The notes beneath the pieces were generated by a model that was given only the letters and a program-made list of their open reading frames with translations, did no database searches and had not been told where the DNA came from. A stretch of 45,915 nucleotides of DNA from an uncultured Oscillospiraceae bacterium (GTDB lineage: Bacteria > Bacillota > Clostridia > Oscillospirales > Acutalibacteraceae): assembly GCA_900540305.1 (NCBI GenBank), contig UQFL01000008.1, positions 1-45,915 on the forward strand. Direction: 5' to 3'. Each line of letters opens with the position of its first letter. The first letter of the stretch is position 1. A program made the position numbers and the translations under genes. Below, piece after piece: positions 15,141-24,564 of this stretch.

Positions 15141-16961
15141 TTATTCAACCGTTACGGATTTTGCAAGGTTGCGGGGCTTATCTATGGGAAGACCCTTTGC
15201 ATTTGCGATATGGTATGCCATAAGCTGCAGCGGTATAACCTCTATAAACGGCGTGAGGAACGGAATTGAATCGGGATAGGTGATTACCGTTTCAAAATGC
15301 GTTAAATCATCTTTAAGACTTTCGGGGGCAAACACGATTACCTTTGCGCCCCTTGCCGTTACCTCAATAAGATTTGAAACAGTTTTCGGAAGCAAATCTT
15401 TATTGCTTATAAGACCGAAGCAAACCGTATCTTTTTCAATAAGGCTGATAGTGCCGTGCTTGAGTTCGCTTGCAGGGCAGCCAACACAGTCGATATAGCT
15501 TATCTCTTTAAGTTTAAGCGCACCCTCAAGAGAAACGCCGTAATCAACATTTCTGCCGAGAAAGAAACATTTATCCATATCCTTTACTGTTTCGGAAAGC
15601 GCTTTTAGCTCATCGCTTTTCTGGAGCACTCTTTCAATCTTCTTTGGAAGAAGCGCGCTCATATTTACAGCAATTTCGCTGAAAACTTCCGTGCAGGCAT
15701 TTCGTGCCCTTGCGATATAAAGGCAGAGCATATCAAGCATTGCAAGCTGGCATGAAAACGCCTTTGTTGTTGCAACGGCAATCTCTGCCCCTGCGAGGGT
15801 GAGAAGATTGTAATCGCTCATTTTGGCAATAGAGCTTTCGGGCACATTTACAATACTGATTGTTTTTGCGCCGAGTTCCTTTGCCTGTTTAAGGGCGGCA
15901 AGGCTGTCTGCCGTTTCGCCGCTTTGGCTCATTATGATTACAAGGCAGTTTTCGTCAAGCACCATATCGGCGTATCTGAATTCGCCTGCATATTCCGCAA
16001 AGGTGGGAATTTTTGCTATTTTTTCAAAATTGTATTTTGCTATAAGACCAACATGGTATGCCGAGCCGCAGCCAACAATATAAATTCTGTTCAATGCGGT
16101 GAGTTCCTCATCGGAAAACGGCATATTTTCAAGCACAACATCGCCGTCTTTTGTAACGGAGTTTATAGTTTCCCTGACCACATCAGGCTCTTCATAAATT
16201 TCCTTGAGCATAAAGTGCTCAAAATCGCCCTTGGTTGCGGTGCTTTTGCCCAGCTCAACCTGTTTTATTTCCTTTTTGATTTCATTGAAATCCGAGCCGT
16301 AAACGGTGATTTTTTCAGCCGTTATCTGTGCCGTTTCGCCGTCCTCAAGGTAAATTGCTTTTTTGGTGTGGTTTAGTAGCGGATTTATATCTGACGCAAT
16401 AAAGTTTTCGCCCTCGCCGACACCGATAATCAGCGGTGAGCCTTTTTTAGCGCAGTAGAGAGTATCGGGACTGTCTGTGCAGACAATTCCGAGCGCATAT
16501 GAGCCTTCAAGAAGTTTCAGCGTCTTTTTAAGGCTTTCAAGCACATCTCCGCTGTAATTGAGTTCAAGAAGTTTCGGAATAACCTCTGTATCCGTTTCAC
16601 TTTCAAAAGTGATTCCGCTGAGCATAAGACTCTCTTTTATTTCTTTGTAGTTTTCAATAATTCCGTTGTGAACGACTGCAAAATGCTCTGTGCAATGGGG
16701 ATGAGCATTTATTTCGTTTGCTTTTCCGTGTGTTGCCCAGCGGGTATGGCCTATGCCGAGATTTCCGCTTATGCTAACATTTTTCAGCTTATCTTCAAGG
16801 CGATGAATTTCGCCCTTTGATTTAACAACACAAAGTTTTTTAGAGTTGTCAAGCACGGCAATTCCGCCGCTGTCATATCCTCTGTATTCAAGCCCTTTTA
16901 ATCCTTTGATAAGGATTCCCGTAGCTTCACTTTTGCCTACATATCCTATAATACCGCACAC
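15141..16961 (-). CDS. glmS: Glutamine-fructose-6-phosphate aminotransferase (isomerizing)
   Basis: A 606-aa enzyme making glucosamine-6-phosphate, first step of UDP-GlcNAc and peptidoglycan precursor synthesis. The start is GTG 16961, fixed by the biochemistry: the next codon is Cys in CGIIGYVG, and this Cys must be N-terminal after Met removal. AAAGGGGAAA precedes it. The N-terminal class II glutaminase domain (1-about 220; RWATHGKANEINAHPH, NGIIENYKEIK) is followed by two SIS domains (IVGCGSAYHVG, MSQSGETADSLAAL, FLGRNVDYGVSLEGALKLKEISY) and the conserved end PRNLAKSVTVE. No glmS ribozyme is recognisable in the 124-nt leader. Confidence 0.97.
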   Translation of the reverse strand: MCGIIGYVGKSEATGILIKGLKGLEYRGYDSGGIAVLDNSKKLCVVKSKGEIHRLEDKLKNVSISGNLGIGHTRWATHGKANEINAHPHCTEHFAVVHNGIIENYKEIKESLMLSGITFESETDTEVIPKLLELNYSGDVLESLKKTLKLLEGSYALGIVCTDSPDTLYCAKKGSPLIIGVGEGENFIASDINPLLNHTKKAIYLEDGETAQITAEKITVYGSDFNEIKKEIKQVELGKSTATKGDFEHFMLKEIYEEPDVVRETINSVTKDGDVVLENMPFSDEELTALNRIYIVGCGSAYHVGLIAKYNFEKIAKIPTFAEYAGEFRYADMVLDENCLVIIMSQSGETADSLAALKQAKELGAKTISIVNVPESSIAKMSDYNLLTLAGAEIAVATTKAFSCQLAMLDMLCLYIARARNACTEVFSEIAVNMSALLPKKIERVLQKSDELKALSETVKDMDKCFFLGRNVDYGVSLEGALKLKEISYIDCVGCPASELKHGTISLIEKDTVCFGLISNKDLLPKTVSNLIEVTARGAKVIVFAPESLKDDLTHFETVITYPDSIPFLTPFIEVIPLQLMAYHIANAKGLPIDKPRNLAKSVTVE

Positions 16962-17085
16962 GGTAATTTCCCCTTTCATTAAATATTTCGGCACCTTAAA
17001 TATATTCTTTACATTTTACGAAGATTTTAAAATATTATAAACGAATTATAAAGAACACTAAAAAGCGAAGGCAATATTTTCCTAG

Positions 17086-19215
17086 TTATTCGCCGTATTT
17101 CTTTAATCTTGCGGCAATAACGCTCATATCGTCCTGCTTCATTCCCTTTGTCATATTGAGGGTTTGATTTATAATTTCATCCGCAATTTGCTGAACGCTC
17201 ATATCCTCAGTACCCGTAAGAAACGCATTGAGCCAGTCTGCGCCGGGGTCTGTTATACCGTCGCTGACCATAACAAGCAAATCGCCGTCGCTGAGAACAG
17301 CGGTGCGCTTTGCAAACTCAATACCCCTCAAAATTCCCGCAGGCATTGAGGAAAGTTCGCACTTAGTAACCTTTGAGCCTTTAACGATATATGTTGCAGG
17401 TGCGCCCGCCTTATACAAATCAACCTTGCCTGTAAAAAGGTCTATTCCTGCGCAGTCAAGCGTTGCAAGACTTTCGTCACTGCTTTTGACGAGCAGGGCG
17501 GAATTCACAACACGAAGCGAACTGTCAAACCCGAAGCCTGCCGCAAGCAGTTTTGACAAAAGACCTGCGCCCATCGCACCGTCAAGCGCCGCTCTGCCGC
17601 CCTTGCCCATACCGTCGCTGATAATAAGAATACTCCTGCCCCGTGAATCGTTTATGGTTTTAACCGTATCTCCGCACAAAGCGCCCTCTGCGCTGTGCTG
17701 TGAAAATCCTATTTCAAGCGAGAAATTAGGCTTTTCCGTAAAGGTTATCATTGAATTATTTTTGAAATGAGTAATCCTGCCGTTTGAAAAATATCTCTGG
17801 CACGCCTTTGAAATTTCTCTGTTTATCTCAGGGTCGCAAAATGCTGTTTCTCTGTCCTGTGTTAAAATCTCTATTCTCATTCTGCCGAATTTATCCTCAA
17901 TAACGGAAATATTTTTCGGGTAAATCTCACGCTCCGCAAGCGCCCTGCGCAGTTTACCTGCCGCAATGTTGTCAAAATACTCAGCCTCGTCAAACTCCCT
18001 TGCAAGGTCGCCGAGCATGTCCGAGATAGAGAAAAACTGGTCTGCCGCAACCATTCTTATCTGATTCGTTTTTTCATTTATTATCTGCTGGGTAAGATAC
18101 TGCTGCTCAGTTTGATGTTCTCTGCGTATCTTGGCGTTTTTGTTGTTCAAATCGTTTATTCTTTCGCTGACTTCATTTACGCTTTCGCTGATATAACTTA
18201 TCGCACCGCTTGCAAATCTAAGCCTCATAACAAGACTTTTGCGAAGTGAGCCGTCTGGCGTTATATTTTCACCGTCGTGGAAAAAGTTTTCGATTTTCTC
18301 CTGAAGCACGCTCGGAAACAGCATAACGGCAATACCGCTAATAAGAGCCTCTGCAAAATATTCAATTCCGCCGCCTGCCGCAACGCTGAAAAGCGCAAAT
18401 GAAAGTGTGAAAGAACTTACTGCGCCAAATGTGCCGAACGGGCAGAAAAGACAGGCAAGCAGAGCCGAAAAGCCGTATGCACCCGTTAGAAACAAAGCGC
18501 CGTCCCCCTGAAGAGAAAATGCAAAACCGACTGACAGGGCGAGCATAAGACCAAGCCTGTCCGTGCCGAAAATAACTGTTATGAGTATGAGCAAAAGCGC
18601 AACAATTCTTGCAGGCGCAATGCGGGCAATCGTGATTTCCGACAGGCTCATTAGAATAAGCGAGCAGGAAATGACAATGCAGGTTAAATCCGAAACGGGA
18701 AGCGCACGCAGACGAAAACGCCTGAAATTGCAGTTGAGCGCCCTGAAAAAGAAAAACGAACCGCCTGCACCGAGCAGACTTTCTGCAAGCGTGAGCGCAT
18801 ATTCTGACATTGCCGCCCCTGTTTTAATATCCACAACAATGCCCGTTGCAAAAAGCGACAGAAACGAAATGAGCATAGGCATAAACGGAGAGCCCTTTGC
18901 ACGTGCGAGGTCAAGGGCAAGCGTTCCCAAAAACACGATAATAACAGCCGCTATGTATCGTGCAAAACTTTCGGGAATAAACACGAGATACCCCACCGCC
19001 GCACCGACAGCCGAATAAAAATAATTCTTTTTGCGTGACACGCAGATAAGCGAAACGGCAAAAGGAGAGGCATAGGACAAAACAAAATTTCTAGCCAGCA
19101 CAAAGCTTAGCAGAAAATATACCGCCCCCTCAAGAGCCTGCAAAAACCGCTCATTTTTCATCTTGTTTTTTATATCTTTAATTTTAACCTTATTATTACG
19201 AGTTGCCGTTTTCAT
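17086..19215 (-). CDS. spoIIE: Stage II sporulation protein E (membrane PP2C phosphatase)
   Basis: A 709-aa protein. About ten membrane helices fill residues 30-300 (starting FLQALEGAVYFLLSFVLARNFVLSYASPFAVSL). A coiled linker follows (320-400), then a PP2C/SpoIIE phosphatase domain (about 490-709) with GDTVKTIND, ILIISDGMGKGGRAA, LDCAGIDLFTG, KAGAPATYIV, VMVSDGITDPG and the closing KQDDMSVIAARL. SpoIIE dephosphorylates SpoIIAA to release sigma-F in the forespore and helps polar division (known). It is somewhat shorter than the 827 aa of B. subtilis, as usual in Clostridia. Its presence argues for a sporulating organism. It is transcribed toward glmS, with 124 nt and no visible terminator between. 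Confidence 0.94.
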   Translation of the reverse strand: MKTATRNNKVKIKDIKNKMKNERFLQALEGAVYFLLSFVLARNFVLSYASPFAVSLICVSRKKNYFYSAVGAAVGYLVFIPESFARYIAAVIIVFLGTLALDLARAKGSPFMPMLISFLSLFATGIVVDIKTGAAMSEYALTLAESLLGAGGSFFFFRALNCNFRRFRLRALPVSDLTCIVISCSLILMSLSEITIARIAPARIVALLLILITVIFGTDRLGLMLALSVGFAFSLQGDGALFLTGAYGFSALLACLFCPFGTFGAVSSFTLSFALFSVAAGGGIEYFAEALISGIAVMLFPSVLQEKIENFFHDGENITPDGSLRKSLVMRLRFASGAISYISESVNEVSERINDLNNKNAKIRREHQTEQQYLTQQIINEKTNQIRMVAADQFFSISDMLGDLAREFDEAEYFDNIAAGKLRRALAEREIYPKNISVIEDKFGRMRIEILTQDRETAFCDPEINREISKACQRYFSNGRITHFKNNSMITFTEKPNFSLEIGFSQHSAEGALCGDTVKTINDSRGRSILIISDGMGKGGRAALDGAMGAGLLSKLLAAGFGFDSSLRVVNSALLVKSSDESLATLDCAGIDLFTGKVDLYKAGAPATYIVKGSKVTKCELSSMPAGILRGIEFAKRTAVLSDGDLLVMVSDGITDPGADWLNAFLTGTEDMSVQQIADEIINQTLNMTKGMKQDDMSVIAARLKKYGE

Positions 19216-19285
19216 ATGTAGTTACACTTCCTGTATTTTAATGCTCTTGAAGAGTATAAAACAAGAAAGGCAAAAAAATTGTCAT

Positions 19286-19318
19286 AAAAATACGGCAGAG
19301 CGCATAATGCTCTGCCGT
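19286..19318 (-). terminator. Terminator of the DUF2238 gene
   Basis: ACGGCAGAGC (19292-19301) pairs perfectly with GCTCTGCCGT (19309-19318), with A5 on the plus strand providing the minus-strand U run. Confidence 0.88.
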
Positions 19319-19374
19319 TACTTTTAAATTGCCGAAAAGCGTATTTATAATGTTTAAAAACAATACCAAAAGCC

Positions 19375-20055
19375 TTATTTTTTCTTTTTCTTTCTGTTTC
19401 TCAGAATAATCATAAATATCATTCCGCAAATACCGCCTATGGCGTTCATCATCATATCCGTCATTGTGTCGAAAAGACCGAGATAACCGTATTCGCCGTT
19501 ATACTGCGAAATATCAAAAATAGCCGTTTCGGGGCCGGGCTTTGCAAGCTGAAGATTTGTGCCGTGAAGCGTGTCCATAAGAAATTCGTAAAACTCCCAG
19601 CCTACTGCTATTGAAAGCGCAAACATAAGCGAAAAAATAGCGGCGAGAGTGGCGGCGCACTGCCCTTTCTTTCTCTGAATAATGCACGCAAAATCATAGC
19701 CGAAAACAGCGCACACAACGCCAGAAAGCACATGCATAAGATTATCAAACCACCAGACATTATCAAAAACATCCATATAAGAGCCGATAACTATGCCAAC
19801 GAAGATTATTACATTGAGCATCGTCTGTGACAGGGGCGGAACTTCCTCTATAAAAGAGCCGTTTCCAAAGACCTGAAACATATCCCACAAATGGGTGAAA
19901 ATGAAACAGAAAACGGATTCAAAACCCATAACAAGGTCTCCGTGTATAAACGAATATCCTGCGCAGATTAAAAGCGCAATTCTTGTGATTATCCAAAAGG
20001 CAAACTGCGCTTTCGGTATGCTTTTTGTAGGGTGCTTTTTAACTTTATACGCCAT
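19375..20055 (-). CDS. DUF2238 (YjdF-like) integral membrane protein
   Basis: A 226-aa protein with about six hydrophobic helices. Conserved family residues are visible: WWFDNLMHVLSGVVCAVFGYDFA, AVGWEFYEFLMDTLHG, then DTMTDMMMNAIGGICGM near the end, and a lysine tail (RNRKKKKK). The acidic and His residues placed at membrane edges resemble those of DUF2238/YjdF proteins, whose function is unknown. ATG 20055 is preferred; ATG 20064 sits within its AAAGGATG site. A promoter (TTGACT, 16 nt, TATATT) lies at 20091-20118. It is a monocistronic unit. Confidence 0.8.
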   Translation of the reverse strand: MAYKVKKHPTKSIPKAQFAFWIITRIALLICAGYSFIHGDLVMGFESVFCFIFTHLWDMFQVFGNGSFIEEVPPLSQTMLNVIIFVGIVIGSYMDVFDNVWWFDNLMHVLSGVVCAVFGYDFACIIQRKKGQCAATLAAIFSLMFALSIAVGWEFYEFLMDTLHGTNLQLAKPGPETAIFDISQYNGEYGYLGLFDTMTDMMMNAIGGICGMIFMIILRNRKKKKK

Positions 20056-20090
20056 ATTATACATCCTTTTATTTTAAATAATAGTAATAT

Positions 20091-20118
20091 AATATATCAG
20101 ACAATCCTTAAAAGTCAA
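20091..20118 (-). promoter_or_regulatory. Promoter of the DUF2238 gene
   Basis: Minus strand TTGACT (20118-20113), 16-nt spacer and TATATT (20096-20091). Confidence 0.6.
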
Positions 20119-20200
20119 ACGATATTTGTGAACATAGAATTAATAAATATAAAAGAATGGACCCAACTTATAAACAAAAGATAAAGATTTATATATTTTA

Positions 20201-20229
20201 TTGAAAGACAGCCGCCGTTTTATTAAAAT
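20201..20229 (+). promoter_or_regulatory. Promoter of the acyl-CoA synthetase gene
   Basis: TTGAAA (20201-20206), 17-nt spacer and TAAAAT (20224-20229), 44 nt upstream of the ATG. Confidence 0.6.
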
Positions 20230-20272
20230 AATTCTTAATTAAATACAAGAAATCTAATTCGGAGGTACTTTA

Positions 20273-21952
20273 ATGATAGAATACACTTCAAAATATGATG
20301 TAAGAAACACGATGTACTATCAGTTTGAAAAGTCTGTTAAAGAGAGGGGCGACAATCCCTGTCTTTATTATTACAACAACACTCTTTCTTGGAATCAGAC
20401 TGCTGATATGGTTGATAAATGCGCTGCTGCTCTTGTTGCAAACGGCGTTAAAAAGGGCGACAGAGTTATCATCTGCCTTCCGAATATGCCCCAGTGTATT
20501 GCGGCTATTTACGCTGTTAACAAAATCGGCGCAGTTGCTTCAATGCTTCATCCGCTTTCTGTAAAATCAGAGGCTGATTACGCAATCAAGCTTGTTGGCG
20601 CTAAATACGCATTCTGCTTCGATGTTTCAGAAAAAGCATTCAAGGATAATCCGGACTTAACAGTTATTATGTGCAAAACTGCTCAGTATTTTCCGAAAAC
20701 TCCTTACGGCTTTGTTGCAAATATGCTCTACAAGAAGAAAATCAAGGGTAAAACAGGCCCTGCAACAAATGTTAAAAAGCTTGTTGAGTGGAGCGATTTC
20801 CTTAAAGAGGGCGCAGCTTACATAAAGAAAAACGGCGTGCCTGAAACTCAGACAGACTATCAGTCAACAGCCGCCATTATGATGACAGGCGGCACAACGG
20901 GCAACCCCAAGGGCGTTATGCTTACATCTGAAAACATCAACAACCTTTCATATGAGCTTGTTGATGTTGTAACAGAAGTACTCGGTATGCAGATTGACCA
21001 GGATACTGACGCTATGCTCACAGCACTTCCCGTTTTCCACGGCTTTGGTTTTGCGCTTTGCATGCATGTTTCAATGTGCGTTGGTATGGCTCAGTCACTC
21101 TTCCCTGCTTTCGACGCTAAAATGTGCTCTCAGGCAATCAAAAAATATCATATCAACTATGTATTCGGCGTACCGGATTTCTTTGAAAAGGTACACAAGG
21201 CAGGCTATCTCAAGGGCGTTGATATGAGCACAATGAAGCTTATCGGCTCAGGCGGAGATGTTGTTCCTTATTCACTTACAGAAAAAATGGATTATCTCCT
21301 TAAAGAAAACGGCGCAAAATGCCACTTTGTTTCAGGCTACGGTCTTACAGAGTGCGTAACCGTTTGCTCATTCACAGACCCGCGCAGAGAAGCTCCTCAG
21401 GGCTGTATCGGTGTTCCCTGCTACAACATTGAGGTTATGACGGTTAAACCCGGCACAACAGAGGAAGTTAAGGGCGAGGACGGCGAACTTTGCGTTTACG
21501 GCCCCACACTTATGCAGGGTTATTACCACGACCCCGAAGAAACTGCAAAGGTACTTGTTGAGCACGAGGACGGCAGAGTATGGCTTCATACAGGCGATAT
21601 GTGCTTTATTGACGAAAAGGGCGATATTTATTACCGTCAGCGTCTTAAGAGAGTTTACAAAATCAGCGGTTACCTTGTTTACCCCTCATTCATTGAGGAG
21701 ACTTACAGAACAATGGCTGAAATTGCAGACTGCTGTGTAATCGGCAAAGAGGACGGCGGTAAAACAATGCTCAAACTCTTTGTTGTTAAAAACAAGAAGT
21801 TTGAAAAAGACGATGAAGACGCCCTCACTCAGAAAATCAAAACATTCGGCGAGCAGAACCTTTCAAAATGGTCACTCCCGAGAGAAATCGTTTATATTGA
21901 CGAGCTTCCGAGAACAAAAGTCGGCAAGGTTGACTTCAAAGTTCTCAACTGA
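20273..21952 (+). CDS. Class I adenylate-forming enzyme (long-chain acyl-CoA synthetase-like)
   Basis: A 559-aa AMP-binding enzyme activating a carboxylic acid with ATP, then CoA. Core motifs: phosphate loop MMTGGTTGNPKGVML (about residue 202-216), substrate and adenine region VSGYGLTECV, WLHTGDMCFIDEKGDIYYRQRLKR (A7/A8), the hinge at YKISGYLVYPSFIE, and the C-terminal lysine in PRTKVGKVDFK. GGAGG lies 6 nt before ATG 20273. The acid substrate is unknown; a fatty acid is the default for this subgroup. It is a single gene followed by a terminator, and the DUF2238 gene is divergent. Confidence 0.9.
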   Translation: MIEYTSKYDVRNTMYYQFEKSVKERGDNPCLYYYNNTLSWNQTADMVDKCAAALVANGVKKGDRVIICLPNMPQCIAAIYAVNKIGAVASMLHPLSVKSEADYAIKLVGAKYAFCFDVSEKAFKDNPDLTVIMCKTAQYFPKTPYGFVANMLYKKKIKGKTGPATNVKKLVEWSDFLKEGAAYIKKNGVPETQTDYQSTAAIMMTGGTTGNPKGVMLTSENINNLSYELVDVVTEVLGMQIDQDTDAMLTALPVFHGFGFALCMHVSMCVGMAQSLFPAFDAKMCSQAIKKYHINYVFGVPDFFEKVHKAGYLKGVDMSTMKLIGSGGDVVPYSLTEKMDYLLKENGAKCHFVSGYGLTECVTVCSFTDPRREAPQGCIGVPCYNIEVMTVKPGTTEEVKGEDGELCVYGPTLMQGYYHDPEETAKVLVEHEDGRVWLHTGDMCFIDEKGDIYYRQRLKRVYKISGYLVYPSFIEETYRTMAEIADCCVIGKEDGGKTMLKLFVVKNKKFEKDDEDALTQKIKTFGEQNLSKWSLPREIVYIDELPRTKVGKVDFKVLN

Positions 21953-21966
21953 TAAAAATGTTTACG

Positions 21967-22001
21967 GCGGAAATGTTCTAGCGAGCGTTTCCGCTTTTTT
22001 T
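21967..22001 (+). terminator. Terminator of the acyl-CoA synthetase gene
   Basis: GCGGAAA (21967-21973) with TTTCCGC (21988-21994), then T7. Confidence 0.85.
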
Positions 22002-22062
22002 ATTGCATATTTCCACGCAGTTTGATATATTAATTTTAGACTATATTTAATGGAGAAAATCT

Positions 22063-24504
22063 ATGAATAAGATTATAGAAAAAACTGCCAATTCGGCAAT
22101 GGAGATTTACTCTAAATTCAATTCTGTTTCACAGGCAAAAACAAAAAAATCTGAAATCTCAGACCCCATTTCTGACGAAATGCCCGCTCTTGTGCGCCGT
22201 GCAGCGGCACAGGGCGCAGTACTGCTGAAAAATGACGGCGTTCTGCCCCTTAAAGACGGATGCCGTGTTTCCCTTTTCGGCAGAGTTCAGCAAAACTGGT
22301 TTTATACCGGCTACGGCTCGGGCGGTGAGGTTAACAGACCGTATGAGGTAAACCTTGCAGACGGCATACGAAACTGTGAAAAGCTTAAACTAAACGAAAA
22401 GCTTGCCAACAAATACGAGAGATGGTGCGCTGAAAATAAAATCAATGACTCCGTATGGGGTATGTGGCCGAGATTTTACCCTGAAATGCCCATTGAAGCG
22501 AGCGAGATTTTTGAGGCTTCAAAAGAGTCTGACTGCGCTGTTGTAGTTATAGGGCGTTCCTCGGGCGAGGACAGGGACTGTTCGCTTGAAAAGGGCAGTT
22601 ATTACCTAACGGATGACGAACTGCACCTGCTCGGCTGTGTTACCGATTATTTTTCAAAAACAGTTGTTCTGCTCAATATCGGCTGTATGATGGATTTGAA
22701 ATGGGCGGAAAAATTCGGCGATAAGATAAACGCTTTGCTTATTCTTTGGCAGGGCGGTATGGAAAGCGGAAATGCCGCCGCAGATATTCTTTGCGGAAAG
22801 GAAAACCCGAGCGGTAAACTTACGGACACCGCCGCCGCAGAATATGAGGATTACCCGAACGCAAAAGATTTTGCAAATGTGGAATTTAACAATTACACCG
22901 ATGATATTTATGTAGGATACCGCTATTTTGAAACATTTGAGAAAGAAAAAGTTCTTTATCCTTTCGGCTTCGGTTTAAGCTATACTCAGTTTAGCGTAAA
23001 ATGCGAAAGCGCTGAACCTTCCGAAAACGGATTTTCATTTAATGTAACCGTTACTAACACAGGAGAACGCTCAGGCAGAGAAGTTGTTCAACTCTATATT
23101 CAAAAGCCCTGCACCGTTTTGGGCAACCCTGCAAGAGAACTTGAGGCATTTGCAAAAACAGACGAGTTAAAGCCGAACGAGAGCCAGACTCTCAACCTTT
23201 TTGTTTCTATGTATCAGATCTCCTCATACGACAGCGAGGGAAAAAGCGGTTTCAAATCTGCTTATGTAACAGAGGGCGGACTTTACCGTTTTTACCTCGG
23301 TACAGATGTCAGAAGCGCAGAGGAAGTTTACACATTTTACGAGGAAGAAACAAAGCTTTACGAACAGCTTAGCGAATGCCTTGCCCCTGAAAACAGCTTT
23401 GAAGTTATAACTGCTGTTGAGGGTATAAACGGCTTTATCCCTGTTAAGCGCAAATGCCCCGAAAGGCAGACAAATCTTGCGCAGAGAATTATGAAAAATC
23501 TGCCCTCTCAGAAAGAGAGAAGCGATAAAAATAATATCACTCTTTATGATGTTGCAAGCGGCAATGCGACTATGGATGAATTTATATCCACCCTTTCCCT
23601 TGACGAACTTGAAGCAATAACGAGGGGCGACTACACTATGGACAGTCCCCTCGGCGCAAAGGGCAACGCAGGCGCACTCGGCGGAGTTTTGCCGTCACTT
23701 CGTGAAAAAGGCGTTTCAGCCGCAATTACAACTGACGGTCCCTCGGGCATCAGACTTGAAGCGTGCTGTTCGCTTATTCCGATAGGAACACTCCTTGCCT
23801 GCACATTTGACAAAAAACTTGTTGAAGAGGTTTACTCAGCAATCGCCCGTGAAATGAAAGAAAGAGGAAGCCATATTCTGCTCGCACCGGGTATGAATAT
23901 TCACAGAAATCCGCTTTGCGGCAGAAATTTTGAATACTATTCCGAAGACCCGCTTGTAACAGGCAAAATCGCCGCCGCGGCGGTAAGGGGTATACAGTCC
24001 TGCAACGGCTCAGCGTGCCCCAAGCATTTCGCCTGCAACAATCAGGAATTTAAGCGCACAGTAAACGATTCTCGTGTTTCCGAGCGTGCACTGCGCCAAA
24101 TATATTTGAAAGGCTTTGAAATCTGTATCAAAGAGGCTGAGCCTAAAAATATTATGACCTCTTACAACAAAGTAAACGGAGTTTACAGCTATTATAACTA
24201 TGACCTTTGCACCTCTATTTTGAGAAACGAATGGGGTTATAAGGGAAATGTTATGACGGACTGGTGGAACAAAAAGGGCAAGAGCCCCGATTTCCCATCT
24301 GTTTACGACCAGGCATATAGAATTAGAACGCAGGTTGATGTGCTTATGCCCGGCGGAAAAAGAACAGGCAGAAGAAAGCCTGACGGAACGCTTTTGAAAT
24401 CCCTGCGTGACAGAAACGGCATAACACTTTCTGAAATTCAGCGAAGCGCAGAAAATGTACTTAATTTCATTATTAACTCAGCGCCGTTTGCTGACGAAAA
24501 ATAA
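22063..24504 (+). CDS. Glycoside hydrolase family 3 beta-glucosidase with permuted domain order
   Basis: An 813-aa intracellular enzyme (no signal peptide). The usual C-terminal alpha/beta sandwich domain comes first (about 40-290; AQGAVLLKNDGVLPLKDG, GYGSGGEVN, then LYPFGFGLSYTQF). Next is a fibronectin III-like domain (about 335-410; GREVVQLYIQK, GNPARELEAF). The catalytic TIM barrel comes last (about 495-800; ITTDGPSGIRL, LLAPGMNIHRNPLCGRNFEYYSED, CPKHFACNNQE, IMTSYNKVNG). The nucleophile is Asp733 in NVMTDWW. This swapped order is known in some rumen and gut Firmicutes beta-glucosidases. The likely substrate is beta-linked gluco-oligosaccharides. GGAG lies 9 nt before the ATG. Confidence 0.92.
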   Translation: MNKIIEKTANSAMEIYSKFNSVSQAKTKKSEISDPISDEMPALVRRAAAQGAVLLKNDGVLPLKDGCRVSLFGRVQQNWFYTGYGSGGEVNRPYEVNLADGIRNCEKLKLNEKLANKYERWCAENKINDSVWGMWPRFYPEMPIEASEIFEASKESDCAVVVIGRSSGEDRDCSLEKGSYYLTDDELHLLGCVTDYFSKTVVLLNIGCMMDLKWAEKFGDKINALLILWQGGMESGNAAADILCGKENPSGKLTDTAAAEYEDYPNAKDFANVEFNNYTDDIYVGYRYFETFEKEKVLYPFGFGLSYTQFSVKCESAEPSENGFSFNVTVTNTGERSGREVVQLYIQKPCTVLGNPARELEAFAKTDELKPNESQTLNLFVSMYQISSYDSEGKSGFKSAYVTEGGLYRFYLGTDVRSAEEVYTFYEEETKLYEQLSECLAPENSFEVITAVEGINGFIPVKRKCPERQTNLAQRIMKNLPSQKERSDKNNITLYDVASGNATMDEFISTLSLDELEAITRGDYTMDSPLGAKGNAGALGGVLPSLREKGVSAAITTDGPSGIRLEACCSLIPIGTLLACTFDKKLVEEVYSAIAREMKERGSHILLAPGMNIHRNPLCGRNFEYYSEDPLVTGKIAAAAVRGIQSCNGSACPKHFACNNQEFKRTVNDSRVSERALRQIYLKGFEICIKEAEPKNIMTSYNKVNGVYSYYNYDLCTSILRNEWGYKGNVMTDWWNKKGKSPDFPSVYDQAYRIRTQVDVLMPGGKRTGRRKPDGTLLKSLRDRNGITLSEIQRSAENVLNFIINSAPFADEK

Positions 24505-24517
24505 AACAGCCACAGAA

Positions 24518-24545
24518 AAACGCCGTCCTTTTCGGGACGGCGTTT
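24518..24545. terminator. Bidirectional terminator between GH3 and AICAR transformylase genes
   Basis: AAACGCCGTCC (24518-24528) with GGACGGCGTTT (24535-24545) is a perfect 11-bp stem. The genes converge here. Confidence 0.93.
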
Positions 24546-24564
24546 CGTTTTATATATTCTGTTA

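Noticed and set aside
16962..17085. Possible glmS ribozyme upstream of glmS
   Set aside because: The gap is only 124 nt and AT-rich, and I see no ribozyme core or the expected pseudoknot pairing; a standard ribosome binding site explains the start.
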